Source: an uncultured Mollicutes bacterium
GTDB taxonomy: Bacteria; Bacillota_I; Bacilli_A; Acholeplasmatales; Anaeroplasmataceae
DNA: 43,086 bases
Assembly (NCBI GenBank): GCA_900540705.1
Contig: UQGR01000013.1
Coordinates: forward strand, 1 to 43,086
Direction of reading: 5' to 3'
The position numbers and the translations under genes were made by a program. Under the pieces are notes generated by a model, which ran no database searches, was not told where the DNA came from, and saw only the letters and a list, made by a program, of their open reading frames with translations. Below are positions 42,901 to 43,086 of this stretch, one piece after another; position 1 is the first letter of the stretch, and each line of letters starts with the position of its first letter.

Positions 42901-43086
42901 TACAAAGATATATCCTTCCTTTGTTGGACTTACTGGTCTTTGTGCTTTCTGTCCATGGATAACTTCCTGGCTCTCTACTGCACTTCCGCCATCACTATTA
43001 AACGTTACCTGATGCTTTACTACATCTGCAACCCATTTTCCATAAAGAGTTGTCTCTCCTTTGACTTTTCCACTCTTAAAGTCAAA
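39916..43086 (-). CDS. Secreted PL1 pectate lyase with two groups of Listeria-Bacteroides repeats (5' end off window)
   Basis: At least 1056 residues; the frame stays open to the right edge, so the start and export signal are outside. The first block (42570-43086) holds one partial and two full Listeria-Bacteroides (InlB B-type) repeats with VTFNSDGGS, GYIFVGWY and LYAKW signatures. A unique beta-rich domain of about 145 residues follows. Then come three more repeats (41480-42135) and a fibronectin-III-like stretch (WKELPDILDYNVYYKKSTD). The C-terminal 400 residues are a PL1 beta helix: NLWIHNMDLY, GSIDIKKSQYVTVSYNHF and SRHPRIR (40480-40497, the catalytic arginine motif). It would cleave pectate by calcium-dependent beta-elimination. 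The repeats probably bind matrix or the cell surface. No LPXTG anchor is seen at the C-terminus, which ends LIRVLGE. Confidence 0.9.
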   Translation of the reverse strand, partial: FDFKSGKVKGETTLYGKWVADVVKHQVTFNSDGGSAVESQEVIHGQKAQRPVSPTKEGYIFVGWYTDSRKTVEFDFVNGVITKDTILYAKWEASDPEVITVTFNSKGGSEVAPITNIESGSKITKPADPVRAGFTFLGWYKDTGGELTEEFNFDTEVITESMVLFAKWEPNKIAETITSTFDFAKFNTLAADKKGSDGKTTMDITMDQFTVGLGVKTEAKRLNTQGKDIIFTLTGTLGNSISITGKGASSAADTVITLLKLVGTTYVEVKVLATAPNGVEATGSADNLEAGTYKITTSKSLWMTSLILTEKGESEAPVTYFVNFNSMQGSLVQSQEIAGGELVLEPEVPTRDGYIFLGWYLEESCTNVYDFTTPVSKDITLYAKWEAEVIPPDATTYLVDFVTNCSTSIDERIVVEGKTITEPTGLIKEGYRFIGWYIDEYWNQAFDFTTPITKNLTLYAKWEEIITYTISFNMNGFGDQLEPLTKVDVIPTLPTPISAERTFGGWYYDASCTDKVFIGDELQANIILYAKWNDKDSLEIIRAEGSLETAYIEWKELPDILDYNVYYKKSTDNDAQYISLDKMLIREYPDRYRADVLGLAAGKYTLKVVPLLGSDEMDNAAVEEVMVQAHDRSGFGFSQNSTYKTASGAYNEDGTLRSDAVVVNVTAQNAKTVTCKMMVDGTMTTLTGLQTILDAKQKRDTTTPLAIRIIGTINLSDLDHISSGDQGVQIKGNSAYSELNITLEGVGEDATIKGFGFLLRNCGNVEFRNFAIMNQLDDAVSIDTTNCNLWIHNMDLYYGQVGGDSDQAKGDGSIDIKKSQYVTVSYNHFFDSGKSCLIDASAASSGGSDYLTYHHNWFDHSDSRHPRIRNGKNIHIYNNYYDGVSKYGVGATSGGSAFVEANYFRNTKYPIMIAKQGSDLNPDTAGGIFSKDVGGMIKAYNNVIIGAKSFITQNDSSTSFDAVVVTNRNDKLTGYSCLSGGATYSEFDTNSNIMYSYTPDDPNKVPELVQAYAGRINGGDLHWTFGPEEDTNYAVIPALKEAVVNYKTTLIRVLGE
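41480..42135 (-). repeat. Three Listeria-Bacteroides repeats (second block)
   Basis: Three tandem protein repeats of about 70 residues, each starting with a YxVxFN-like strand, carrying GYIFLGWY, GYRFIGWY or TFGGWYYD, and ending LYAKW. They are diverged enough to be old duplications and not a recent expansion. Confidence 0.85.
42570..43086 (-). repeat. One partial and two full Listeria-Bacteroides repeats (first block)
   Basis: Same repeat type upstream of the unique domain. The signatures LYGKW, GYIFVGWYTD...LYAKW and GFTFLGWYKD...LFAKW are readable. The first is cut by the window edge. Confidence 0.85.

Noticed and set aside
42365..43012. Plus-strand open frame of 215 codons near the right edge
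   Set aside because: It lies antisense to the repeat region of the PL1 lyase, whose frame is continuous and family-like. Its protein shows no family features. The open frame results from the repeats' codon pattern.
1..43086. CRISPR array, tRNA, rRNA, insertion sequence or prophage
   Set aside because: I found no regularly spaced direct repeats, cloverleaf genes, transposase or phage motifs in the window.

Overview
The window comes from an AT-rich, low-GC Gram-positive bacterium (Bacillota). Zinc-type S14 and L36, a zinc-finger adenylate kinase, a Bacillus-like order of ribosomal genes, an ECF-transporter S component and a yabG gene inside the rnmV-ksgA-yabG-ispE block all fit this. yabG and a SpoIIIAH-like fragment point to a spore-forming lineage. 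Two large secreted pectate lyases, one with Listeria-Bacteroides repeats, suggest an anaerobe that digests plant pectin, perhaps in a gut or sediment. I cannot name the species. None of the 49 genes whose 3' ends I could read ends in TGA (41 TAA, 8 TAG).

Positions 1-1240 hold an ECF sigma factor followed by a probable membrane anti-sigma gene. The latter runs, antisense, into a SpoIIIAH-like reading frame at the window edge. Positions 1241-15934 are one long minus-strand S10-spc-alpha operon, read from right to left: rpsJ-rplC-rplD-rplW-rplB-rpsS-rplV-rpsC-rplP-rpmC-rpsQ-rplN-rplX-rplE-rpsN-rpsH-rplF-rplR-rpsE-rpmD-rplO-secY-adk-map-infA-rpmJ-rpsM-rpsK-rpoA-rplQ. It has a near-consensus promoter and a structured leader at one end and an intrinsic terminator at the other.

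Positions 16050-20705 carry a two-gene operon for a lipoprotein with one Listeria-Bacteroides repeat and a PL9 pectate lyase. Next come a U32 peptidase-family protein on the plus strand, a convergent ECF S component, and a 1479-residue DUF4011/SF1 helicase/Vsr-like nuclease/DUF3320 protein. A DegV protein, a small P-loop kinase-like protein and a small lipoprotein of unknown role follow.

Positions 30945-34396 hold two divergent genes: an unusual Clp ATPase with a degenerate second AAA+ module, and hflX. Positions 34365-39824 form a housekeeping operon on the minus strand (HD phosphohydrolase-rnmV-ksgA-yabG-ispE-small membrane protein-HAD hydrolase). From 39864 to the right edge lies a PL1 pectate lyase whose 5' end is outside the window.

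The window thus combines the translation and secretion core, an isoprenoid/rRNA-processing/sporulation block, and exported pectin-degrading enzymes. The most unusual proteins are the Clp ATPase with one working AAA+ ring and the large helicase whose nuclease site looks altered.
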